Source: Pengzhenrongella sicca (lineage in GTDB: Bacteria > Actinomycetota > Actinomycetes > Actinomycetales > Cellulomonadaceae). Taken from it: DNA of 64,000 nt. Shown here piece after piece: positions 26,113 to 33,508 of this stretch. The notes beneath the pieces are model-generated. The model saw only the letters and a program-made list of their open reading frames with translations. It made no database searches and was not told where the DNA came from. The DNA lies in assembly GCF_017569225.1 (NCBI RefSeq), contig NZ_CP071868.1, positions 186,001 to 250,000 of the forward strand, in the 5' to 3' direction. How positions within the stretch are numbered: position 1 is the first letter of the stretch; the number at the start of each line of letters is the position of its first letter. The translations under genes were made by a program, and so were the position numbers.

Positions 26113-27315
26113 TCAGTCGTCGGTGTACTGGACCTCGATCGGCAGCCCGGACGCGTCCAGGACGTTGTCCGCCCCCATCGGCACCCGCAGGGGGGTGAGC
26201 ACCGAGCAGTTGTACCGCGTGGTGGCGCCGAACCGGTTGGCTCGCACGACGATGTTGGAGGACGCGATGGCCTCATGGATGTTGATGGTGCAGTTCCCGC
26301 CGTCGAGGTAGTTGTTCTCGACGAGCACGTTCGTGCTGAACATCGCGCCGGTCTCGCTGCCGAGCATCAGCGCCGAGTTGGTGAAGTCGCCCGTCGCGGT
26401 GGTGCGGGGGTCGAGGGTGTTGCCGCGGATGACGATGTTCTGGGCCGAGATGCCCTGGATCGCATCCGGGTGCAGGGCGCCGATGCGGACCATGTCGTGG
26501 ATCCAGCTGGCCTCGATGGTGATGTCGGTGCCGAGGCGGACGCCGTCGCCGACGCCGTGGATGTTCGCCCGCCGGATCGTCGTGCGCGAGGCGTCCACGC
26601 CGATGTCGGTGAGCCCGCCGCCGTCGATCTCGACGTCCTCGAGCAGCAGCCCGGAGCGGACGCCGTCCATCCTGACGGCGCGGTGCTTGATCGAGTCCAG
26701 GCAGGTGATGCGGGTGTTGCGGATGGTGACGTTGTCGGCGAGCACGGTCACGCAGCCGGCCACGTCGAGGCCGTCGATCACCGTGCCCGGCTCCGTGATC
26801 GACAACGGCCCGCTGGGGGTCAGGACCGTCCCGGCCGGCACGCCGGTGTTCGTCGGGCCCGGGCGCGGGACCGGGACTGGCTCGATCGGGATCGGGATCG
26901 GGGTGGGGTCGATGGGGGCGGGCTGGGGGGCCACGAACAGGATGACGGCGATGTTCCGCCACGGGCTGCCGGGCGTCGTGACCCGCATCGTGAGCTTCGT
27001 GCGGCCCGAGAGCCCGCGCAGGTCGACGTTGACCGTCCCGAGCCAGTAGCCGTCGCGGGCCTCGATCGTCTGGTCGGACGCCACCCGCTTGCTGTTGAGG
27101 AAGAGGTCCAGGGCCGTGGCGGGGGTGGAGGACCAGAGCTCGAGCGGGAGGACGTGGTCGGGCAGCGTCTTGCCGGCGACGTTGACGCCGAGGTAACGGA
27201 TCTGGTCGGGCGTGACCGCGGCCGCGCTCGGCAGCCATGCGGTCAGCAGGACCGCGGCGGCAGCCCCGGCGACGATCGTTCGCAGGCTGCGCAGGCGGAG
27301 TCGGCGATGTCTCAT
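26113..27315 (-). CDS. Secreted right-handed beta-helix protein (paralog 1)
   Basis: A 400-residue exported protein. A basic n-region and hydrophobic core give a signal peptide with likely cleavage after AAA at residue 33. A beta-sandwich-like N-terminal domain (about 35-130) and a Pro-rich linker (PIPIPIEPVPVPRP) precede a right-handed parallel beta-helix with repeated strands (VIDGLDVAGC, VTIRNTRITCLD, LEDVEIDGGG, TTIRRANIHGV, NIVIRGNTLDPR). AAGGAG precedes ATG 27315. Such folds often bind or cleave polysaccharides. Within this cluster it may be a polysaccharide lyase, hydrolase or binding protein, but no catalytic residues can be assigned. Confidence 0.85.
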   Translation of the reverse strand: MRHRRLRLRSLRTIVAGAAAAVLLTAWLPSAAAVTPDQIRYLGVNVAGKTLPDHVLPLELWSSTPATALDLFLNSKRVASDQTIEARDGYWLGTVNVDLRGLSGRTKLTMRVTTPGSPWRNIAVILFVAPQPAPIDPTPIPIPIEPVPVPRPGPTNTGVPAGTVLTPSGPLSITEPGTVIDGLDVAGCVTVLADNVTIRNTRITCLDSIKHRAVRMDGVRSGLLLEDVEIDGGGLTDIGVDASRTTIRRANIHGVGDGVRLGTDITIEASWIHDMVRIGALHPDAIQGISAQNIVIRGNTLDPRTTATGDFTNSALMLGSETGAMFSTNVLVENNYLDGGNCTINIHEAIASSNIVVRANRFGATTRYNCSVLTPLRVPMGADNVLDASGLPIEVQYTDD

Positions 27316-27337
27316 GGGTGGTCTGCTCCTTGGTGAG

Positions 27338-27389
27338 GGCTGTCCTTACTGAACCCATCGGCCCCGCGCCTGGCGCGATGAGGACAGCC
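27338..27389 (-). promoter_or_regulatory. Leader hairpin of the secreted beta-helix gene
   Basis: GGCTGTCC (27338-27345) and GGACAGCC (27382-27389) form a perfect 8-bp outer stem with an inner CATCG/CGATG stem. It lies 23 nt upstream of ATG 27315, next to its AAGGAG site. The rest of the 441-nt gap 27316-27756 shows only a -10-like TATAGT near 27660 serving the plus-strand gene and no coding evidence. Confidence 0.45.
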
Positions 27390-27756
27390 GCCCGCGCCAG
27401 TGCTCGGCGCCGAGCGGTAGCTCCCCGCCCGCCCGCCCGCGAGCGGTGCCGCGCGGGCGGCGGGAAGCGGTGGACCCCTGGACCGACGAGCCGGTCAGCG
27501 CCCACTTCCTAGTCAGCCAGGACGGCCGGGGCCGGTCAACCCCGGTCGCCTCCACACGTCCGTCCGCACCGGAGTGAGATTCGTCACACCCGGGCGCTGC
27601 TGTCGCGGTCGGCGCAAGTTCGCCCGTCCCATTGCGCCCGATATGCACGACGTGCTGGATATAGTCACCTCCACGTCGCAGCCGCCGTGCCCATGCCCTC
27701 ATCTGGGCGACACCGAGCGGCGCTTGCCGCCTGACCGCGACATCAGGGAGCCGCTT

Positions 27757-28695
27757 GTGCCGAGTCCTCGCCGACCGAACCGCGCCCGGCCGCCGCTCGG
27801 CGGCGCGCCGGTGCGGGCCCGCGGCCGGCGCTGCCTCGCCGGGCTCGCCGTCCTTGCCGGGCTGCTGGTCCTCGGCGGCTGCGCGGGCGACGCCCCGCCG
27901 CCCGCCCCGGCGCCGTCCTGGTCGCCGCTCGACTCCGCGACCGACCGGCCGGGCCCGGCCAGCACGGGCGTCCCCGCCGGCGTGGTGCTCACGCCCAGCG
28001 AGGGCGTGCGGGTCACCGAGGACGGCGCGGTGCTCGACGGCCTCGACGTGGCCGGCTGCGTGGTGGTGGCGGCCGACGACGTGACCATCCGCAACTCCCG
28101 CATCACCTGCCTCGACGCGCCCAACGACCGCGCCGTCGTCTACGACGGCTCGCGCACCGGGCTCGTCCTCGAGGACGTCGAGATCGACGGCGGCGGGCGC
28201 ACCGACATCGGGGTGGACACCTCGAGCACGACGATCCGGCGCGCGAACATCCATGGCGTGAACGACGGCGTCCGCCTCGGCATCGGGGTCACCGTCGAGG
28301 CCAGCTGGATCCACGACCTGACCCGCATCGGCGAGCTGCACCCGGACGCGATCCAGGGCATCTCCGCGCAGGACATCGTCATCCGCGGCAACACCCTCGA
28401 CCCCCGCAACGCCGTGACCGGCGATCGCGGGAACGCCGCGATCATGCTCGGCAGCGAGACGGGACCCAAGGTGAGCAAGAACGTCGTGATCGAGGGCAAC
28501 TGGATCAACGGCGGCAACTACTCGATCAACATCCGCGAGGACATCGTCGCCGAGGGCTTCGAGATCCGGGACAACCGGTTCGGCACCGACACGACGTACG
28601 GACCGATCCTGATGCGCAGCACGGTCACGCTCGGCACCGGGAACGTGATGGACGCGACTGAGGCGCCCGTCCAGGCCGTCACCCGGGACGGCTGA
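27757..28695 (+). CDS. Beta-helix lipoprotein (paralog 2)
   Basis: A 312-residue lipoprotein. A basic n-region and hydrophobic segment end in the lipobox LGGC with C42 as the lipidated residue, followed by a Pro/Ala linker. The body is a parallel beta-helix closely similar along its length to the product of the divergent 26113-27315 gene (shared VLDGLDVAGC, IRNSRITCLD, LEDVEIDGGG, IQGISAQDIVIRGNTLDPR, LGSETG). GTG 27757 is chosen because AGGGAG lies seven bases upstream; the open frame extends to 27574 without homology. Tandem inverted duplication followed by divergence is the simplest explanation. Confidence 0.85.
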   Translation: MPSPRRPNRARPPLGGAPVRARGRRCLAGLAVLAGLLVLGGCAGDAPPPAPAPSWSPLDSATDRPGPASTGVPAGVVLTPSEGVRVTEDGAVLDGLDVAGCVVVAADDVTIRNSRITCLDAPNDRAVVYDGSRTGLVLEDVEIDGGGRTDIGVDTSSTTIRRANIHGVNDGVRLGIGVTVEASWIHDLTRIGELHPDAIQGISAQDIVIRGNTLDPRNAVTGDRGNAAIMLGSETGPKVSKNVVIEGNWINGGNYSINIREDIVAEGFEIRDNRFGTDTTYGPILMRSTVTLGTGNVMDATEAPVQAVTRDG

Positions 28696-28709
28696 CGGCT
28701 ATGGCGGCG

Positions 28710-29654
28710 TCACTGCGTCACGCGACCGGCACGCCTGTTGCCGGCGAGGACGAGGTCCTCGAAGGTGAGCGCGTCGGCCTCGCGCATCAGCGCCAGGCCG
28801 CGCTCGCTGCCGACCTGGGCGATCTGCTCCTGGTGGTCGTCGATGTGCTCGTCGTGGGCGAGCCGGCGCGGCACGAGCACCGGCACCTTCCCCGCCTCGA
28901 GGCAGCGCAGGAACGTCCCGACGCCCGCGTGGGAGACGACGACGTCCGCGCGGTCGATCTCCTGCTGGAACTCGGCGTCGGGCATCACGGCGCGGGCGTC
29001 GATGTCGAGGTCGGACGTCTCGGTGCAGCCCGTCTGCCAGACGATCGTGCAGTCGGCCGGAACGATCTCGAGGATGCGGTCGACGAGGCGGCGGAACTGC
29101 CACGGGCGCGCGGTGCCCAGCGTGACGAAGATCCGCTTCGGGACGCGGTCGGCGCCATCCTCGGCCGCCCGGAACGAGTCGAGCAGGCTGTAGCGGTAGG
29201 ACCAGTGCGTGTCGGCGTTCGCGGGGTACTGGGTGAAGCAGTCCACCCAGGGCAGTCGCGAGAGCACGCGGCCGGCCACCGACGGGCCCGCGGGCCGCGC
29301 GAGGCTCTCGACGAAGGTCGGGCGCGCACCCACGAGCGGCGCGAGGGGGAGCGCAGTCAGGGCCAGCGCCGCGCCCGTGCTGTACACCCGGTCGACGTGG
29401 TGTCGGCGCAGTGCGGTCAGCACCTCGGGCGTGCGCCGCAGGACGGTCAGCCAGTCCCGGGCCTCCACCGGCGGCACGAAGACGACCCGCCGTTCGTCGC
29501 GGAGCAGGCTCTCGCTCTGCGCGGTGCGGTGGGTGATCCACAGGGCGTCACGGTGGCGATCAGGCTCGAGGAACGGCACCATCAGGGTCATCTGGACGAG
29601 GTGGCCCCCGGTCGTAGCGACGAAGGCGGGAACATGGACGTTGGCTCGGAGCAC
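28710..29654 (-). CDS. Glycosyltransferase, GT28/Alg13-Alg14-like
   Basis: A 314-residue protein resembling a natural fusion of the membrane-anchoring (Alg14/PssD-like) and catalytic (Alg13/PssE-like) halves of UDP-sugar transferases. It has the N-terminal VATTGGHLVQM, a STGAALALTALP segment, FVTLGTARPWQF and the C-terminal VVSHAGVGTFLRCLEAGKVP UDP-sugar-binding motif. GTG 29654 is the only plausible start upstream of the TTGGH motif. It overlaps the divergent GT2 gene's ATG by 21 nt, so one of the two starts is probably further inside. The stop lies 14 nt from the convergent beta-helix lipoprotein gene. Confidence 0.82.
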   Translation of the reverse strand: MLRANVHVPAFVATTGGHLVQMTLMVPFLEPDRHRDALWITHRTAQSESLLRDERRVVFVPPVEARDWLTVLRRTPEVLTALRRHHVDRVYSTGAALALTALPLAPLVGARPTFVESLARPAGPSVAGRVLSRLPWVDCFTQYPANADTHWSYRYSLLDSFRAAEDGADRVPKRIFVTLGTARPWQFRRLVDRILEIVPADCTIVWQTGCTETSDLDIDARAVMPDAEFQQEIDRADVVVSHAGVGTFLRCLEAGKVPVLVPRRLAHDEHIDDHQEQIAQVGSERGLALMREADALTFEDLVLAGNRRAGRVTQ

Positions 29655-30668
29655 GGCGCCACTGTGGCACCCCGGACGGACCTGGATCAACAGGAGGTCT
29701 CGCCCGCGACCCGGACGGATGACGGCCCGCCGGCCGAGATCGACGTCTCGATCATCATCGTGACGTACAACGCGGGCGACTACGTGCGCGCCTGCCTGCA
29801 GACGCTGCTCGGCGTCGGCCGGCCGGCGGCGCGGTTCGAGGTGATCGTCGTCGACAACGCCTCCACGCCGCCGCTCGCGCCGCTCCTGCGCGAGTATCTC
29901 GACGAGTCCTCGATCGTCGCCCTCGAGGAGAACATCGGCTTCGGCCGGGCGTGCAACCTCGGCGCGGAGCGCGCCCGGGGGCGGCACGTCCTGCTCCTCA
30001 ACCCCGACGCCGAGGTCCGCGGCGGCACCATCGACGCGCTCATCCGTGCCGCCGACGCCGAGCCCCGCGCCGGGGTGCTCGGCGGCCGAACAGTCACCCG
30101 AACGGGCGAGGTCGACCCGCACTCGTGCTGGGGTGCCCCGACCCTGTGGAGCTCGTTCTGCTTCGCGACGGCCCTGAGCACGGTGTTCGCGCGGTCGGCC
30201 CTCTTCGACCCCGAGTCGCTCGGAAAGTGGGCCCGCGACAGCGTGCGCGACGTCGACGTGGTGACCGGCTCGCTCCTGCTCGTCCCGATGCCCGTGTGGC
30301 GGGAGGTCGGCGGCTTCGACCCGGCGTACTTCATGTATGCCGAGGACGCCGACCTGTGCCGGCGCATCCGGCGCACCGGGCGGCGCGTGTGGATCACCCC
30401 CGACGCCGTGGCCCTGCACAGCGGCGGCGCATCCTCGAGCTCCGGAGACAAGACGGTGATGCTCATGAAGGGCCGCGTGACCTACGCGCGCAAGCACTTC
30501 GGCCGCGTCCAGGGCCCGGTGATCAGGGCGCTGCTGCTGGCCGGCGTGGCGCTGCGTGGCCAGGGGTTCCGGCTGCTCGGGCGCCGGGACGTGGGCTGGG
30601 TGGCCGCGTGGGCCCGGCGGGACGAGTGGCGTCACGGCTACCAGCTCGGCGCGGAGGCGACCCGATGA
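29634..30668 (+). CDS. Glycosyltransferase family 2 (rhamnosyltransferase-like)
   Basis: A 344-residue GT2 protein. VSIIIVTYNAGDYVRACLQ, VVDNASTPP, ENIGFGRACNLG, LLLNPDAEV and VTGSLLLVP...FMYAEDADLCRR match the WbbL/rhamnosyltransferase subgroup. The N-terminus from ATG 29634 is an acidic 35-residue tail; GTG 29664 is an alternative that would avoid overlap with the divergent gene. It is the first of five plus-strand polysaccharide genes joined by ATGA/GTGA overlaps. Confidence 0.88.
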   Translation: MDVGSEHGATVAPRTDLDQQEVSPATRTDDGPPAEIDVSIIIVTYNAGDYVRACLQTLLGVGRPAARFEVIVVDNASTPPLAPLLREYLDESSIVALEENIGFGRACNLGAERARGRHVLLLNPDAEVRGGTIDALIRAADAEPRAGVLGGRTVTRTGEVDPHSCWGAPTLWSSFCFATALSTVFARSALFDPESLGKWARDSVRDVDVVTGSLLLVPMPVWREVGGFDPAYFMYAEDADLCRRIRRTGRRVWITPDAVALHSGGASSSSGDKTVMLMKGRVTYARKHFGRVQGPVIRALLLAGVALRGQGFRLLGRRDVGWVAAWARRDEWRHGYQLGAEATR

Positions 30669-31801
30669 CGGTCGCCTTGGTCGCCACGGTCCCGCACGCT
30701 GGGCACCGGCTCTACGAGCAGCGGCTCGCCGCGGCCCTCGCGGTGCACACGCGGGTCGCCTACCTCGAGCCTCCGACGTCGCCCCGGTCGTGGGCCGCGC
30801 TGCGCGCGGGCGGCTCGCTGGTCGACGGCGGGCAGACCCTCGTCCAGCCCGCGTGGACGGTGCCGTTCACGCGACGCCTGCGGCTCGGACGGCTGCGCGA
30901 GGCCGTCGCCGCGCGCGCCGCCGCCCGCGCGATCGGGCACCTCGGGCAGGAGCCCTCCGCCGTCGTCTTCACCGAGCCGAGCGGCGCGCTGCGCGCCTTC
31001 CCGCGCGCTCGGAAGGTGCTCCTCATCAAGGACGACTACGTGGCCGGGGCGCACCTGCTCGGCCAGGAGCCGGGCGCGGTCGAGGCACGGCTGCGGCGCT
31101 CGATCGCGATGGCCGACGCCGTCGTGGCGGTCTCGCCGGTCCTGCGCGAGCGGCTGCGGCGGTACGGGGTGGACGCGCAGGTCATCCCGGCCGGCTGCAC
31201 GCCGGCCGCGCCCGAGGTCGGGGCGGGGACCGGTGCGCGGAGCTCGCGCGCGCCGCTGGCCGCGTTCATCGGCGGCGTCTCGCCGCGGGTGCTGCCCGGC
31301 CACCTGCAGGCGGTGCTCGACGCCGGCTGCGACCTCGTCGTCGTCGGCGGGATGTCCCGCAACTTCGCGCCGGGCCCGCAGCGGACCGCGATCGAGGCGC
31401 TGCTCGCCCACCCGCGCGTCCAGTGGCGCGGTCACGTGAGCGCCGACGAGGTCACGGCCGTCCTGGCCGACGCCGATCTCGGCCTGGTGCCGTACGACGA
31501 CAGCTCCTTCAATGCGGCGAGCTTCCCGCTGAAGATCCTCGAGTACCTGGGCGCGGGGCTGCCCGTCGTGTCGACGCCGCTGCCCGCCGTCGAGTGGATC
31601 GACACCCCGCAGATCCGGGTCGAGCGCGACGCGGCGGCGTTCGGAGCCGCCGCGGCCCACCTCGCGCGCGCGGTCACCCCGGGCACGCGGGCGGCCTGCC
31701 GCGCCGTGGCCGGCGAGCACACGTGGGAGCGCCGGGCGCAGGCGTGGCTCGCCGTCCTGGGCGACCGCGACGGTCAGCCGCAGCGGGGGGTCGCGCGATG
31801 A
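30665..31801 (+). CDS. Glycosyltransferase, GT-B fold
   Basis: A 378-residue glycosyltransferase with ALVATVPHAGHRLYEQRLAA at the N-terminus, AVVAVSPVLRERLRR at the domain linker, and the C-terminal GHVSADEVTAVLADADLGLVP and FPLKILEYLGAGLPVVSTPL. This resembles UDP-galactofuranosyl/teichuronic-type GT4/GT1 enzymes. ATG overlaps the previous stop and its own stop overlaps the next ATG. The sugar is unknown. Confidence 0.87.
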   Translation: MTVALVATVPHAGHRLYEQRLAAALAVHTRVAYLEPPTSPRSWAALRAGGSLVDGGQTLVQPAWTVPFTRRLRLGRLREAVAARAAARAIGHLGQEPSAVVFTEPSGALRAFPRARKVLLIKDDYVAGAHLLGQEPGAVEARLRRSIAMADAVVAVSPVLRERLRRYGVDAQVIPAGCTPAAPEVGAGTGARSSRAPLAAFIGGVSPRVLPGHLQAVLDAGCDLVVVGGMSRNFAPGPQRTAIEALLAHPRVQWRGHVSADEVTAVLADADLGLVPYDDSSFNAASFPLKILEYLGAGLPVVSTPLPAVEWIDTPQIRVERDAAAFGAAAAHLARAVTPGTRAACRAVAGEHTWERRAQAWLAVLGDRDGQPQRGVAR

Positions 31802-32739
31802 GCGCGACGATCATCATTCCGGCCCACGACGAGGAGGCCGTGATCACGCGCTGCCTCGACACGCTGAGCGCGGGCGCCGCGCCGGGCGAGTGGCAGGTCG
31901 TCGTGGCGGCGAACGGCTGCACGGACCGGACGGTCGAGCTCGCGCGCCGGCACCCGTCGGCGCCGCTGGTGCTCGACCTGGCCGCCCCCGGCAAGCCCGC
32001 CGCGCTCAACGCCGCCGACGCCGTCGCGACCGGCTTCCCGCGGATCTACCTCGACGCCGACATCCAGGTCCCGGCCGACACGATCCGCGCCCTCGTCGCG
32101 ACCCTCGCCGAGCCCGGCGTCCGGGTCGCCGCGCCCGCCGCGGCGTTCCGCACCGAGGGGTGCTCCGCCCTCGTGCGCTCGTACTACCGGATCTGGCGGG
32201 GGCTCCCGTTCCTGCACGAGGCCCACGTCGGGTCGGGCATCTTCGCCGTGGATCGCGAGGGCCACGAACGCGTCGCGCCGTTCCCGGCGATCGTGGCCGA
32301 GGACGAGTACGTGCGCCGGTCGTTCCGGGCCTCGGAGCGCCGCACGAGCCCCGGCACGTTCGACGTGCGCGTCGCCCGCACGATCGGCGCCCTCGTGCGC
32401 CGGGGCACCCGGACCCGGGCCGGCAACCGCGAGCTCGCCGCGCTGGCGGCGCTGCCGGCGCCGGTGGCCCCGGCCTCGAGCCGCGCGTACGTCCTCGCGC
32501 GCGCGCGCTCGCCGCGCGAGCTGCCGCACGTGGTCGTCTTCCTCGCGGTCACGGTCGCCGTCCGCGTCCTGAGCGAGCTCAAGCTGCGGCGCGGGGACAC
32601 GCGCTGGGAACGCGACGACTCCAGCCGCACGCACCCCGACGGCTCGACCCCGGCGGCCGCCCGGCCCGCCTCTCCCGCGCCGGCCCCTGCGCCGGCGCGC
32701 ACCGCTGTACCCGACCCCGACGGAATGGAATCACCGTGA
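31798..32739 (+). CDS. Glycosyltransferase family 2
   Basis: A 313-residue GT2 enzyme: IIIPAHDEEAVITRCLDTL, AANGCTDRTVE, PGKPAALNAAD, IYLDADIQVP (the metal-binding DAD) and a VGSGIFAVDREG acceptor region. The last 35 residues are Ala/Pro-rich and probably disordered. It is coupled at both ends to neighbouring genes. Confidence 0.88.
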   Translation: MSATIIIPAHDEEAVITRCLDTLSAGAAPGEWQVVVAANGCTDRTVELARRHPSAPLVLDLAAPGKPAALNAADAVATGFPRIYLDADIQVPADTIRALVATLAEPGVRVAAPAAAFRTEGCSALVRSYYRIWRGLPFLHEAHVGSGIFAVDREGHERVAPFPAIVAEDEYVRRSFRASERRTSPGTFDVRVARTIGALVRRGTRTRAGNRELAALAALPAPVAPASSRAYVLARARSPRELPHVVVFLAVTVAVRVLSELKLRRGDTRWERDDSSRTHPDGSTPAAARPASPAPAPAPARTAVPDPDGMESP

Positions 32740-33458
32740 ATGTTGTGAGCGTGTTCGCAGCCGTCGCCCGACGGTGGTACGTCGCCGTGCTGATCCTCGG
32801 CGTGACCGCGTACGGAACGGTCCAGCTGTGGTCCGAGGCCGTTCCCGAGTTCACGTCCTCGAGCGTGCTCAGCGTCGTCGCGACCCCGTCGTACCTGGCC
32901 GTCCAGCAGTCGGAGGACCCCGCCGTCATCGTGACCAACCCCTACGGCGCCGGGACGACGACGCTCGCGAGCCTGCTCGCGGACAGCGTCGCGAACGGCA
33001 ACGTCGTGCTCGCGCCCGACGGCGACGCCGTCGTGACCGTCGAGACGAGTGTGCTCCGCGCCGAGAGCTTCTTCACGGTCGAGGCGACGGCGCCGACGGC
33101 GGACGCCGCGCTCGCGGCGATGCTCGCGGTCGAGGCCCAGGCCCCGACGATCCTGGCCGAGATCCAGCAGCGCGCGGGCGCGCCGGCCGACCAGCTGTCC
33201 ACCGCGATCCTGTCCCGGGCGCCGGGCGCGCCCGCAGAGGCCTATCCCGACCGGTCCCGGGTGGCGATCGGCGCCGCGCTCGCGGGCCTGCTCGTCACGG
33301 CCCTGCTGTGCGTGCTCATCGACGGCGCCGTGCGCCGCGTCCGGCGCGGGCGCAGGAGCGGCGCCCCGGCCCCGGCGCCGGCTCCCGCGCCGCCGGCCGA
33401 GCGCACCGCCCAGGCCGAGCGGCCCCGCTCGCACGCGCGGGCCGACGCCGGCGACTGA
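32736..33458 (+). CDS. Wzz/polysaccharide chain-length-determinant-like membrane protein
   Basis: A 240-residue protein with an N-terminal transmembrane helix (about 14-33), an extracytoplasmic domain of about 145 residues and a second helix (about 180-200) followed by a basic, Pro/Ala-rich cytoplasmic tail. This is the topology of Wzz/YveK-type co-polymerases. There is no Walker-motif kinase domain or tyrosine cluster, and no BY-kinase gene follows. GTG 32736 overlaps the previous stop. It probably sets chain length for the polymer made by this cluster. Sequence identity to named families is not obvious. Confidence 0.7.
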   Translation: MNVVSVFAAVARRWYVAVLILGVTAYGTVQLWSEAVPEFTSSSVLSVVATPSYLAVQQSEDPAVIVTNPYGAGTTTLASLLADSVANGNVVLAPDGDAVVTVETSVLRAESFFTVEATAPTADAALAAMLAVEAQAPTILAEIQQRAGAPADQLSTAILSRAPGAPAEAYPDRSRVAIGAALAGLLVTALLCVLIDGAVRRVRRGRRSGAPAPAPAPAPPAERTAQAERPRSHARADAGD

Positions 33459-33508
33459 CGTCGGGCAGCGCCGTCGGCCGCGCCCTCGGGCCGCGCGGGG
33501 CGCGCCTA

